This document shows positions 52,064-62,000 of a stretch of 64,000 bases of DNA, one piece after another. Location of the stretch: the NCBI RefSeq assembly GCF_014205765.1, contig NZ_JACIIZ010000010.1:219007-283006 (forward strand), in the 5' to 3' direction. Under the pieces are notes generated by a model. It was given only the letters and a program-made list of their open reading frames with translations. It searched no databases and was not told the DNA's origin. Origin of the DNA: Nitrospirillum iridis. GTDB taxonomy: Bacteria; Pseudomonadota; Alphaproteobacteria; Azospirillales; Azospirillaceae. Within the stretch, counting starts at the first letter, position 1. Each line of letters starts with the position of its first letter. Both the position numbers and the translations under genes were made by a program.

Positions 52064-52104
52064 GTCCGCGCCCTTGCGCTTGAGTGCCACCACGGGAGAG
52101 GAAG

Positions 52105-53394
52105 ATGGCGGTAATCACCAACAGCACCTTCGACCCACTGAAGGCCCGCTGCAATGTCCGCCTCCAACAGGGCGTCCCCATCGTCGACGCCGACTGGAAT
52201 GAGTTGGACGACATCCGCAAATTCGAACTGCGGGCCTTCCTGAAATGGTATGTCGGTGACGGCATCCCCGATGGCAGCGACGGTTTCCGCATTGATGCCA
52301 CCGGCGCCACCGACGACTTCATCATCCGCGCCGGCGTGGCGCCGGCGGCCCCAGGCACGACCAACTACGCCATCGCCCTGCGCAACACCGGGCGCTGTAT
52401 CGCCGATGGGCTGGATGTCCTGATCCAGGCCGACATCTCCTACAAGGGTCAGGCCCTGTTCACCGCCCCTGGCCCCGACGGCGCCCCAAAAATCCAGCCG
52501 ATCCCGGTCCTCAACGGCAATGTTCTGGTCTACCTGGATATTTCAGAGCGGCTGGTGACCGCGCAGGAGGACCCGAGCCTGGTGCTGAGCGGACTGGGCA
52601 CGGAAAGCTGCGCCCGCATGCGCCGCGAATGGTGCGTCCGCACGCGGGTCGGAACCACCATCCCGGCGCCGGGCGACACCGATTTCATCGCCGGCCATGT
52701 GTACTACGGCCTGGCCGTCATCGCCCGCCAGTTGATCACGCCCACAACCGCGGTCGCCATCCTTCAGACCGCCATCACCGACATCCGGCACAAGGGGTTG
52801 TCGATTTCCGCCCTGGAAAAGCGCTTGGCCAAGCTGGAAAGCCTGTTGCTGCTGCCGGCCTTCTCCGCACCGGGGGGGCAGTTGGTACCCAAAACCGGCT
52901 TGGTCGGCAACGTCGTCAAGCTGGAAGGACGCAATTTCAACATTGGCACCCCCACCGTCACCTTCGGCAACATCGCGGCCGTGCTGTCGGCACCCCCGAC
53001 CAGCGGGGAGGTCGCTGTCGTGGTGCCCAACCTGCCCAATGGCGTCTACACTGTTTCCATCAGCACCGACGGCGGCGGACCGGTGACCTCCGTCGATCAT
53101 TTCACCGTCCTGGGCGGCGGGGGCGGCGGCCCCGTCAACGGCCCCACCCTGGATCCGGCGACCCCCTTCGTGCCCAAGTCGGGGCCCAAGGGTCAGAACG
53201 TCGTCATCACCGGCACGAACTTCAATCAGCCTGGCCTGGCCGTGTCCTTCGGCGTGACACCTGCCGTCATCGTCAATTCCAGCGCCACGCAGATCACCGT
53301 CACCGTGCCGACCCTGGTGGCCGGCCCCTACACCATCACCGTGAACACCAGCGCCGGCGCCATCGCCAGCGCCACACCGTTCAACGCCCTCTAA
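52105..53394 (+). CDS. DUF6519-like fibre/baseplate protein with two IPT domains
   Basis: 429 residues from ATG 52105 after GAGAGGAAG. NSTFDPLKARCNVRLQQGVP followed by IVDADWNELDD is the signature of DUF6519-type eCIS proteins. Middle beta-strands are followed by a short coiled coil (ISALEKRLAKLESLLLLPAF). Two C-terminal IPT/TIG immunoglobulin-like domains follow (about 252-338 and 345-429; GLVGNVVKLEGRNFN and GPKGQNVVITGTNFNQ). It is a plausible fibre or fibre adaptor outside the baseplate. Confidence 0.8.
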   Translation: MAVITNSTFDPLKARCNVRLQQGVPIVDADWNELDDIRKFELRAFLKWYVGDGIPDGSDGFRIDATGATDDFIIRAGVAPAAPGTTNYAIALRNTGRCIADGLDVLIQADISYKGQALFTAPGPDGAPKIQPIPVLNGNVLVYLDISERLVTAQEDPSLVLSGLGTESCARMRREWCVRTRVGTTIPAPGDTDFIAGHVYYGLAVIARQLITPTTAVAILQTAITDIRHKGLSISALEKRLAKLESLLLLPAFSAPGGQLVPKTGLVGNVVKLEGRNFNIGTPTVTFGNIAAVLSAPPTSGEVAVVVPNLPNGVYTVSISTDGGGPVTSVDHFTVLGGGGGGPVNGPTLDPATPFVPKSGPKGQNVVITGTNFNQPGLAVSFGVTPAVIVNSSATQITVTVPTLVAGPYTITVNTSAGAIASATPFNAL

Positions 53395-53445
53395 GCAGGT
53401 TTCCGAGCCCGCCCATGGGGGGCGGAGTTCGGAAAGTCTGCTTAG
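53391..53445 (+). other. Long imperfect hairpin over the end of the DUF6519 gene
   Basis: CTAAGCAG and TTCCGA on the left pair with CTGCTTAG and TCGGAA on the right, with GC-rich inner arms CCGCCC/GGGCGG. It overlaps the TAA stop and is not followed by a T-tract. The gap to the next gene (163 nt) holds nothing else obvious. It may limit or process the transcript before the vWA gene. Confidence 0.45.
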
Positions 53446-53557
53446 CGCGAACAGTTGGCGCCTTTCCGGTGAGCGTCAGCGAACCGGGGGCGCTCAATGA
53501 GGTGCATCCCCGCCAATATCCCCCCCCTGAGTCCTCAAGACGTAAGGAGCCAGCATC

Positions 53558-56500
53558 ATGGCCTTCGATGTCTATCCCCAGCCACAGACCGCCCCACTCA
53601 CCGTTCCCCCCGGCGGTGCCGGCATCACGGTGGACCTGGTGCAGGAACGGCGCAGCGCCGAGGCCCAGCCGACGATGTATATCCGCGTCGCCCTGGTCGG
53701 CGGGGCGGTCGCGCCAACATTTAAGCTGCAGGCGGGTACTGGCGCCGCCGTCGCCTTGATGGTCAACATGGCGCTACCCATCAACGACCCGTCCACCTTG
53801 CCCAACCCCTATGTCGCGGACGCCTTCCTGACGGTCGAGGCCAACGGCGTTTTCCTGATCAGCGTCTTCCTGTATGTCGCGACGGCGTCGACCTGGAAAC
53901 TGACCATCATCAACAACGACGCGGTGGCGCGCGGTTTCACCTTCGTCGCCGCGGACAGCGACGCCGACAGTAAGCAGCCATGGATCGAGGCGGCGACCGC
54001 CATCGGCTTCAACGCGCTGATCAGCGAGACGGCGACGCAGACGCTGCGCCTGTTCAATCATGGCACAGGCCCCCTGACCGGCATCGGCGGCGCCCCCGCC
54101 GGCCCCGGCGCCGCCAGTTTCATGGTCACCGTGCCGGGCGGCGCCTCCATCCCGCCGAACGGCAATTTGGACATCCTGGTCACCTTGCTGCCGGTGGCCA
54201 CGCCCCAGACCCTGGCGGCCACGCTGGACATCACCAGCAACGACGGCACCGCTCAGAAAGCGGCGGGCCACAATAGCCGCGTTGCGCTGACCGCCAGCGT
54301 CGGCAAGCTGGAAATCGCCTTTATGCTCGATGGGTCGGGCAGCATGGCTTACGGCCCGGCTGGGGAAACTACCCTCATCGGCATTGACAACAAATCCACC
54401 CGCTGGGGCAGATTGGTCACCGGGGTCCAGGCGGCCTTGGCCGTGCTCCAGAATTTCGGCGCCGACAAGGGCAACTTCGCTGTCGGCATGTATCCCAACA
54501 TCCTGGGCTTCCCAGCCGATCCCACCGGCCCTTATGCCGGCCCCCTGCCCGTCGCCTCGCCCAGCGCCGCCGATTTCACCGCGATGCTTCCGATCAGCCC
54601 CGCCAATGTCGGCGACGCCAAGGGCAAGATCGATCTGCACTTCGCCCGCCTCAACGCCGCGGCGACCCCCATGGGGGCCGCCATCGCCCACGCCATCGGC
54701 ACCAACCCCGGCTCCTTCGGGGGCTATTTCGAAGCGGACGCCCAGGGCTTGAACCGGCGGTGGCTGATCTTGATGACGGACGGCAATGACAACAGCCATC
54801 CGCCCTTCCCCAACGATTTCTTCGGCAACGGGACGACGGGCCAAGGGTTCGTGCCCAAGAAAATCAAGGTGGCGGCCTTGGGCTACGGCAATACCAACGC
54901 CGCGGTGGAACCCGTGAACACCGGTTTGCTGAACCAGATCGTAACCAACGCCTACCAAGGCAGCGCCGCCAACTACCACTACGCCGAGGCGGACAGCGGC
55001 CCAGACCTGACCGCGAAATTCATCAAGGGCTTGCTGTTCAGCGGCCTGACCCTCGACAGTCTGGCTGACCCCAGCGGCGTGCTGACGCCAGCCCACCCCC
55101 AGATCGTGCACAAGGTCCCAGTCACCGAGTACGATGACAAGCTGTCCTTCATAGTGGCGTGGAGCACCTACAACCCCGGCCGGCTGATCGTCCAGGTGCG
55201 CACGCCGTTGGGCGAAGTGCTGGAAAAGGCGGGGCCTGACTATACCGTCGATACCAATCCGCGCTTCCGCATGCTGACCTTCGATCGGGACTATCTGGCC
55301 AACAGGGCCGACCCCGACAATCCCCGCTACGGCACATGGACCCTGCTCATCCGGCTGGACCCCAAGGCCCAGGACCGCGACCAGACCCACGAAGGTCGCG
55401 GCCAGGAGCCTTACGATTACCAGATCATCGCCGACACCCGGCTGAACCTGCGGGTGGAGTTCAACCGGCCCAACTATGTCGCCGGCGCCACCGTCGGCCT
55501 GTCCGCGCAAATCCTGCTCCAGGGGCTGGCGCTGACCGGCGCCGCCGTCACCCTGACGGTGACGGCACCAGCGACCTCGTACACCAACTGGTTGGCCAAT
55601 ACCCCCGTCTCGCCCCGGGACTATAACGCCGCACGTGAAAGACAGGGCCGCGGCAACCCCGACATCGATTCCATCGGCGTCAAACAGATCGCGCTGATCT
55701 CCACGGGTTTGAAATTCAGCGCGGTGGAAAATACCTTCACCGTGCCCATGGTCGACGGCAAGGGCAACGGCGTCTATGGGGCGACCCTGCACGACACGAC
55801 CGTCCCCGGCACCTACCGCTTCCTCATCACCGCGGTCGGCGCCTTGCCCGATGGCACCCCCTACCGCCGGGAGCAAAGCCGCACGGTGGAGATCGTCGCC
55901 AGACCCGTGGCGGCCAACACGCCGTTCCAGGTCGACTATCTGCGCATTGTGCAAAACGGGCAGCCGCTGACCCAGGCGACCGTGACCGTGCACCCCCGCG
56001 ACCGGTTCAACAACGCGACCTTGCTGGATCCCCAGTTGGACCCATCGCTGGCGTTTCCGGCGTCAGGCGCCACGTTCACGGGGCCCATTACCGACAACCA
56101 CGACGGCAGCTACACCCGCGTCCTGACCTACCCCGACGGCCACATCGCCCATGTCGGCGTCACCTTGAACCGACATACGGTGGTGCCGAAGACCCTGTTG
56201 GTGGACCCCGGCCAGCTCCGGTACGCGGACACGGTGGCGAACGTCAAGTTGGGGTATGAGGCGGCGCCCGGGGCCAACCAACATACGGTCGCCGACGCCT
56301 GCCTGGGCGACTGCACCACGGCGCCGGACCACGGCTACGTCTCGCTGGGCGCCTTGGGGGAAATCACCCTGGCCTTCGCCGGACACAGCATCGTCGGACA
56401 AGGACATGATGATCTGACGGTCTTCATCCATGCCGATCAGCCGCCCCGGCCTTATGTGGTCGAGGCCAGCGTGGACACCGGTGGGACCCATTGGTTCGAG

Positions 56501-56677
56501 GTGGGGCGGTCACTTGGCGTCACCCAGACATTCAGCCTGGCCGACCAGGGCACGCCGGTGACGGCCCGGATGATCCGCATCCGCGACACCAGTGGCCAAA
56601 TTCGCACCGCCAGCGGCGCGCCCAGCGCCACGCCGGGCGTCAGTGTGCTGGGACTGGGCGTGGCCCGGCTGGAGTGA
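53558..56677 (+). CDS. vWA-domain protein, probable distal fibre or adhesin of the eCIS
   Basis: 1039 residues, no signal peptide. After beta-sandwich domains (1-250) a von Willebrand A domain has its MIDAS DGSGS at 258-262, Thr in AATPMG and Asp in MTDGND (about 408). It is followed by immunoglobulin-like and jelly-roll-like domains (TLLIRLDPKAQDRD, TVTAPATSYTNW, GTYRFLITAVGALPDG; a Cys pair ACLGDC at about 915). It is the last gene of the plus-strand run, where eCIS operons often carry the receptor-binding fibre. A secreted adhesin unrelated to the particle is the alternative. Confidence 0.75.
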   Translation: MAFDVYPQPQTAPLTVPPGGAGITVDLVQERRSAEAQPTMYIRVALVGGAVAPTFKLQAGTGAAVALMVNMALPINDPSTLPNPYVADAFLTVEANGVFLISVFLYVATASTWKLTIINNDAVARGFTFVAADSDADSKQPWIEAATAIGFNALISETATQTLRLFNHGTGPLTGIGGAPAGPGAASFMVTVPGGASIPPNGNLDILVTLLPVATPQTLAATLDITSNDGTAQKAAGHNSRVALTASVGKLEIAFMLDGSGSMAYGPAGETTLIGIDNKSTRWGRLVTGVQAALAVLQNFGADKGNFAVGMYPNILGFPADPTGPYAGPLPVASPSAADFTAMLPISPANVGDAKGKIDLHFARLNAAATPMGAAIAHAIGTNPGSFGGYFEADAQGLNRRWLILMTDGNDNSHPPFPNDFFGNGTTGQGFVPKKIKVAALGYGNTNAAVEPVNTGLLNQIVTNAYQGSAANYHYAEADSGPDLTAKFIKGLLFSGLTLDSLADPSGVLTPAHPQIVHKVPVTEYDDKLSFIVAWSTYNPGRLIVQVRTPLGEVLEKAGPDYTVDTNPRFRMLTFDRDYLANRADPDNPRYGTWTLLIRLDPKAQDRDQTHEGRGQEPYDYQIIADTRLNLRVEFNRPNYVAGATVGLSAQILLQGLALTGAAVTLTVTAPATSYTNWLANTPVSPRDYNAARERQGRGNPDIDSIGVKQIALISTGLKFSAVENTFTVPMVDGKGNGVYGATLHDTTVPGTYRFLITAVGALPDGTPYRREQSRTVEIVARPVAANTPFQVDYLRIVQNGQPLTQATVTVHPRDRFNNATLLDPQLDPSLAFPASGATFTGPITDNHDGSYTRVLTYPDGHIAHVGVTLNRHTVVPKTLLVDPGQLRYADTVANVKLGYEAAPGANQHTVADACLGDCTTAPDHGYVSLGALGEITLAFAGHSIVGQGHDDLTVFIHADQPPRPYVVEASVDTGGTHWFEVGRSLGVTQTFSLADQGTPVTARMIRIRDTSGQIRTASGAPSATPGVSVLGLGVARLE

Positions 56678-56794
56678 GCCGGGGTCGGGGCCGCCGTCTT
56701 CGGTAACCAACGGGGCGGCGGCCACCCTGTCGTTGATGACGGCCAGAGCGCGGTCGTTCCCTTGAATGCGGCCGGCCCGATTGGGGACCGGCCA
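56678..56794. other. Convergent gap, no gene recognised
   Basis: Gap after the plus-strand operon. GC-rich inverted stretches are present (around GGGGCCGCC/GGCGGC) but no clear terminator with a T-tract. Confidence 0.35.
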
Positions 56795-57049
56795 TCACGG
56801 ACACCACAGCCACGCGCGCCAACCATTCAAGGCCATGGCGTGGACTCTTTCGGACTCATACCAACGGCGCCACGCCCCGTTTCGGTCAATCTCATAGTGC
56901 TGGTCGAGCACCTGTGGTTCGGCGGCGTAACGCGGTTTGCCCACAAGCGACAGGCCTGCAGGCAGGATCGGATACCAGCGACGCGGGGTGGACGCGTTCG
57001 CCTGGAGCGCGAACGTCACCGTCCCGCCGACGACACTCCGGATCGTCCG
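56795..57049 (-). pseudogene. Possible gene remnant of unknown family
   Basis: A minus-strand frame encodes GGTVTFALQANAS, PRRWYPILPAGLSLVGKPRY, AAEPQVLDQHYEIDRNGAW and RWYESERVHAMALNGW. Composition looks like genuine protein rather than antisense noise, but there is no ATG and the fragment begins just after a stop. I do not recognise the family. Likely a piece of a lost gene between the eCIS operon and the toxin gene. Confidence 0.35.
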
Positions 57050-57107
57050 CTATCCGATCAGTCTCAAGAGCATCTGAATATCCGTGGTTTATACCGTGAG
57101 GTGGTTA

Positions 57108-58667
57108 TCACCGCGCGTTCTTCGCTTGGTTCGCTTTGACGCGTTCCCAGTTGATATGGGTATGCCAGACGTCATCGGGGGAACCGTGCGTTGTCCACAT
57201 GACCTCGCAGTTGCCCTTGCATGCCGCACCAGAGGTCGCGACGACAACGCCCTGGGCGCCCTCGCCCCGAAGCTGGAGGGCCGCGGTGACCTCAGTATGC
57301 CGGTCTTCCGGCAAAAGGCGGTTAACCAGGGGCGGCGGCGGGCCAAGCCTCGCGCCGCGAAGCAAATCCGGCCGGCCATTGAGAACCCGCCAGCCATTCA
57401 GGTCGCTCACGTGCACGACATAGGAGAGCTTGCCGTCGATTAGCCCGAAACCGATCGCGATCGTCCTACTGTAATTCCCGCTGCGGGCGGCCCAGAGGTC
57501 CGACAGAATTTGTTTGGCTTGGTCGTTCAGAAATTTACCGTCGCTTTCATTGAATGCCTTGGTGAATTCCTCAACCGTCTCGGGCAGCTTCTTGCCGCCG
57601 CCGGGGCCCCCGGCCCCGATGTCGCCGCGCGCGCCATCGACAGCCCGCGCGGCCGAGGGTTTCCGACCGTCCCCGGCGGCGGTCGCCGCCCTTGATCGGC
57701 CCTTCGTGCCGGCGGTCGTCGCGCCCTTGTCGGATGTCGCCCCCGCCGTCTCACCCCCGGATGGTCGTCCACCAGCCTTCGCCTCGGGGGATGCCTTGGG
57801 CGACGATCCCTCACGCCCCTCCGCCGTCGCCCCGGGCGTTCCACCGGGTTTGGGCGACTTGGTCGCGGCGGTGTCTCCCGCCGCCTTGGCAGGCGCTTCG
57901 ACCCGCGGTTGGTTGCGGGTGGCGGCCTGGTCGGCCGTCGCCCGGCGGCCCGTTTCGACGCCGGCGGCCTTCCCTGTTTCAACGGTGGAGACGATGCCGG
58001 CCATGCTCTGCGCCTGATCCCCTGCCTGCCCCTTGCGCTGCACGTCCTGTGGGCTCTCCCCACGCAGGAAAGCGGCGATGGCGGCGAGCTGCCCCGTGGT
58101 CGTGGTGTGTCCGAGGGTCGCCTTGAAGGCATCCTGGCGCATCCGCGTTTCGATATCGGCCGTGGTACCGTTGGGGCCGCCGTCGGGCGCCCAATAGATC
58201 GTCGTATCATTGGAAAGCGGACGTAGCGGAGCGACCATCCCGAGCAGCCGGGTCATGTCGCCTTTATTCATGTCGAGCGTCACGCGCGCGTCGAGGACGG
58301 TCTCCTTGCTGCGCAGCGTCCCATCGCTCTTGAAGAACAGGCCCTTCATCGTCTGCGCGATCGCTTCCCATTTGGGGTCGCGCCGGATCAAGCCGCGTTC
58401 GAGACTGTCAACGATGCCCTTTCCCTTGGTCTTTTCGGGATCGCGGTGATCGATTTCCTTCAGCTTCGCATCCCGGCCCGCCTTGACCATCGGATTTTCG
58501 GTCCCCGCCGCCGATTTGTCCGCCGTCGCCTGCGCCCCCTTGGCGACGGCGGCATCTCCACTCGGAGACGGGGGATTGGGCAGGTCGGGCGCCCGCGCGC
58601 CCGCCCCATTGGGCTGGTCCGTGTGGGTCACCACGATCAACCTGTCGCTGGCGTCATTGCTTCCCAT
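57108..58667 (-). CDS. Candidate eCIS cargo toxin with C-terminal deaminase-like domain
   Basis: 519 residues from ATG 58667 (MGSNDASDRLIVV); an upstream frame start lies in the duplicated ATPase remnant and is rejected. Residues 1-70 are polar and Pro/Gly-rich, like a loading signal. Residues 70-210 are a compact helical domain (DPKWEAIAQTMKGLFFKSDG). Residues about 215-370 are a low-complexity Ala/Gly/Pro/Thr linker. The C-terminus has the deaminase order: beta hairpin (IAIGFGLIDGKLSYVVHV), HTE at 457-459, strand GVVVATSGA, then C483-KGN-C487. The HxE plus Cys pair is the zinc site of cytidine-deaminase-fold toxins; spacing CxxxC differs from the usual PCxxC. No signal peptide or immunity gene is seen, as for eCIS cargo. 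Confidence 0.68.
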   Translation of the reverse strand: MGSNDASDRLIVVTHTDQPNGAGARAPDLPNPPSPSGDAAVAKGAQATADKSAAGTENPMVKAGRDAKLKEIDHRDPEKTKGKGIVDSLERGLIRRDPKWEAIAQTMKGLFFKSDGTLRSKETVLDARVTLDMNKGDMTRLLGMVAPLRPLSNDTTIYWAPDGGPNGTTADIETRMRQDAFKATLGHTTTTGQLAAIAAFLRGESPQDVQRKGQAGDQAQSMAGIVSTVETGKAAGVETGRRATADQAATRNQPRVEAPAKAAGDTAATKSPKPGGTPGATAEGREGSSPKASPEAKAGGRPSGGETAGATSDKGATTAGTKGRSRAATAAGDGRKPSAARAVDGARGDIGAGGPGGGKKLPETVEEFTKAFNESDGKFLNDQAKQILSDLWAARSGNYSRTIAIGFGLIDGKLSYVVHVSDLNGWRVLNGRPDLLRGARLGPPPPLVNRLLPEDRHTEVTAALQLRGEGAQGVVVATSGAACKGNCEVMWTTHGSPDDVWHTHINWERVKANQAKNAR

Positions 58668-58669
58668 CG

Positions 58670-58896
58670 CCGTCCGCTCTTTCGGTGGTGTCGGATTCAG
58701 TATCCGGCTCGTTGGGGGGCTGCGCCGCCACCAGGCGATCAAGGCGCCCGTTGATGATCCACGGCGCGCGGGACTAACCGCGCGTGAACATCTGGCAGCC
58801 GAAGCAAACAAGGGCGCGCTGGGCGTTGACCGTGATCACGGGGCGTGCGGCTGTATCCTGCGCGGTATTCGGATATTCGACGGACTCAAGAGCGGC
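58670..58896 (-). pseudogene. Remnant of the ATPase 3' end (duplicated)
   Basis: Matches the terminal codons of the ATPase gene (59074-59303), including the coding for PWIINGRLDRLLAAQ-like sequence, but carries stops (for example from the change at GGGACTAACC) and is cut off upstream. It sits directly before the toxin ATG, as the intact ATPase end would. Confidence 0.75.
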
Positions 58897-59071
58897 GCTT
58901 CAGCTTCGCATCCCGGCCCGGCTTGATCATCGGATTTTCGGTGCTGGCGACGGTGGCATCTCCGCTCTGAAACTGGGGCGTGCACAGCTCGGGCGCCGGC
59001 ACCCCCGCCCCGTTGGGCTTGTCCGGGCGGGCCGCCGCGATCGACCGGTCACTGGCGTCATTGCCTCTCAT
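58886..59071 (-). CDS. Orphan copy of the toxin N-terminal segment
   Basis: 61-residue frame from ATG 59071: MRGNDASDRSIAAARPDKPN, then GAGVPAPELCTPQ and STENPMIKPGRDAKLK. It is a diverged copy of the first 60 or so residues of the toxin, ending soon after the DAKLK motif. It overlaps the ATPase stop by 14 nt. No effector domain follows. Either an untranslated relic or a short peptide; if translated it could compete for loading. Confidence 0.5.
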   Translation of the reverse strand: MRGNDASDRSIAAARPDKPNGAGVPAPELCTPQFQSGDATVASTENPMIKPGRDAKLKRRS

Positions 59072-62000
59072 CGCCGTCTGTCCTTTCGGTGGTGTCGGAT
59101 TCCGTATCCGGCTCGTTGGAGGGGGCCTGCGCCGCCAGCAGGCGGTCAAGGCGCCCGTTGATGATCCACGGCGCGCGGGAATAATTGCGCGCGAGCATCT
59201 GGTAGCCGAAGCAAACGAGGGCGCGTCGGGCATTGACGGTGATCGCGGGGCGGGCGGCCGGATCCTGCGCGGTATTCGGATATTCAACGAGCTCGAAAGC
59301 GGCACTGTTGCAAATACCGTGGACGCGCCCGGCGGCGGCATCGTCAGCGACATCATCCTCGTCGGCCTTGGCGAAGGTCGCGGCGAACAGTTCCTCATCA
59401 ATCAGGTCATCAACCGCGAGCCGCGGCAGGCAGATCGAGATGTCGCCGAAGCGGGTCGCGACGACGACGCAGGCGGTACAGACGGGTGCGCCGGCCGAGA
59501 TCCTCGCCAGTGCCTGGGCCATCGCCTGGGCCGGCGCAGGCCCAGGCACGTCACCGTCACCCATCAGATCGAGCAATGTCGCGCGGAAGGCGGCCGTCTC
59601 GGGATAGGTCCAGCGCCGCCGGGCACCCCAACGGTCGGCCAGACGGGTCGCAAGGTGCCGAACCAGGCATGGCCGACAAGCGGCCGCCGCCGCTTCCGGC
59701 CGTTTGATACGCACAGTCTCCATGAGGTCCGGCCACAGCCGTCCGCGGGCTGCGGCATCGACGAGCATGGAGACGACGAGTTTCGAGAAGGTCCGGGCGA
59801 TCAGTGGCTGGTCGGCCGCCGCCGCCGCTTCGCGGCACCCGGCCGCGCCGCCCGCGCAAACGCCGCCGCAGCTGCCGAGGCTCTCGGCCTCGGCCGCCGC
59901 GATCAGGTCCCGCAGCGCCGCGTCGACGAGGGGTGTCTGGCCCGGCAGGTCCTTGGCGCGGGGAATGGCGACCAGGAGGGGCGCGTCCTCGCCCTCTTCG
60001 AACAGGATCGCGTCGCCGACCGCCAGCACGGCCATCGCCGCCTTCTGCTCCTCCGTCATCGCCATCGCCCCGGCCAGCACCGCCCGATCGTCCGCGGCGA
60101 CGACGCGATGGACGATCTTGATGTTGGTATTTTTGATGACGTCGGGCGCGAGCTTGGTCGGGACCTGATCAACGACCGCCAGCCCCTGTCCGTAGGCGCG
60201 GACCTCCGAAATGAGGTTCGAGAAGGTTTCAACCGCCTTGCCGCGCGGATCGGATTCCACGGTGTCGCCGCCGGAGCCACCGGCCGGGCCGGTGTTGGCG
60301 AGCAGCCGATGCGCCTCCTCGATCACAAGAAGGTGGGCGAAGCCGCCATCCGGGGTCCCGGACGCGCGGCGATGCTCGACCAGCCGCATAAACAGCAGCG
60401 CCATGAAGAAGGCCTTGTCGTCATCGTCGCCGATATTCTGAAGTTCGAGGAGAACCGGCCCGTCCAGCAGTTCGGCCATCGGCGTCGACCGCGCGCAGTC
60501 GAACATCGCGCCTTTGCCACCGACGCGCAGGCCGTTGATGCGCGTGAGCAGTGCCGCGCGCATGTCGTTGCGCACGCGCTCGTCGTAGCCAAGCGTCGCG
60601 ACGATCAGGTCCGCCTTGCGCGCCAGATCCGCGAGCGTGGGGAAGGCGGCGGCGGGATCGGCGCCCTTGGGCAATCGCGCATTGGTATTGCTGATCGGGT
60701 CCCATCCACGATCGCGGTAAATTTCGTGCAGCGCCCGTTCAAGGATCTGGGGCAGTGGCGTCCACGTGCCAAAGCTGGCGACAAAGCAGGAGCGGAGCAG
60801 ATCGATATGCACGCTGAGCGGCATCTCCGGCCAGCCCACCACCTCGAAGGGATTGAGCCGCAGGGGCACATAGCGCTCGTCGCCCACGGTGAAGACGCGC
60901 ATCCGCCCGCGGAATTGGGGCTCAATGGCGAGCGCGCGATATTCGTTCTTGCTCGGCTCCATCACCAGGAAAGGTAGTTTCGCGGCATCCAGCTGCCGTA
61001 GCAGCTGCATCATCGTATTGGTCTTGCCGGACCCGGTGACGCCGGTGATGAACGCATGACGGTTGAGGCCCGGGAGCCCCACGCTGTAATCGGCCGCTGG
61101 GATGCCATTGTCCTTGATCCGGCCCAGCAGGAGCGTGTTTGAACCCGTCGCGACACGCTGGCGGGCCACGTCGAACCGGGCGTTACGGCGAATTGCGAAG
61201 CCGTTGGCCTCGACCGTCGGCAGGTCGACCAAGGCGGCGAGACGAGCCGAGGTCATCAGCGTCTGGTAGGGGTAAGGGTTGGCCAGGTCGCCGCCGCGCT
61301 CATCGGGAAGGACCCAGTCGGCGGCCCACCCGGCGACAACCCTGTGCTCAAGGGCGCGCAGCGGCGCATGCACGGCGCGCTCGCCCGAGAAGACGCCGGT
61401 CACGAAGCCGGCCAACGCCGGGTAACCATCGTCGGTACCGCCGACATAGACCGCCGTCCGCCAGAGCCCCGTGCCAAGGCCAAGCGCGACATCGGCGAGA
61501 TGGCGATCGAGATAGTCGAGGTACAGAGCGGTCAGCCGGTTGACAGCCCCCATCGCGGCGCTGGCCGATTCCACCTGCCGCATCTCCTCAAGCAGGCTAA
61601 GCCGGATCCGCGAGATTTCGTCGGCTGGTACCGGCGTGGCGACAACCGAAAACGCCCAAGGTTGCCCCGCCATGGCACGGACAAGCTGGTCCATCCGGCT
61701 GCCGCCAGGATCGCTGCTGCCTGGGTCGGCGGGCGCTGGCACGCCCCGCAGCAGGCCCCACCGGGTCAGCGTGGCCGGCGGCGGCTCAACGGCGAGGCGC
61801 GTCGCACGCACTGGCGCGAACACGCCGCGAAGCGAGCGGAGGAGCACCCCGCCGGAGGGGGCGGTGTTCGCACCCCAACTTCCCAGGGTGACACGCAGCG
61901 CCTGGTCGCGTTCCTCGATGCCGAAGGCGATGCGCGTCGCCGCTTGGTACAGGCCAGCGATTGCGGCGCCCATCCGGGGGGGGGGGCGGCCGCCTCTCCC

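Larger units (their letters stand above)
58458..59304. repeat. Tandem duplication of the ATPase-end/toxin-start junction
   Basis: Two units, about 58458-58897 and 58898-59304, are clearly homologous (offset 404 bp at both the toxin ATG and the ATPase tail; copy 2 has a roughly 36-bp deletion). Each contains the last part of the ATPase gene and the first part of the toxin gene on the minus strand. Copies have diverged substantially, so the event is old. Confidence 0.82.

Noticed and set aside
53774..55993. 739-codon minus-strand frame
   Set aside because: Antisense of the vWA protein, which has an intact MIDAS.
30871..56677. Type VI secretion system
   Set aside because: No TssJ/L/M membrane complex, ClpV or TssB/C pair; sheath is a single long protein and a DUF4255 cap is present.
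29060..57000. Intact prophage
   Set aside because: No capsid, portal, terminase, integrase or lysis genes, and the gene set (DUF4255, DUF6760, Pvc7-like, DUF6519) is that of extracellular contractile injection systems.
58980..60977. 665-codon plus-strand frame
   Set aside because: Antisense of the ATPase with Walker motifs.
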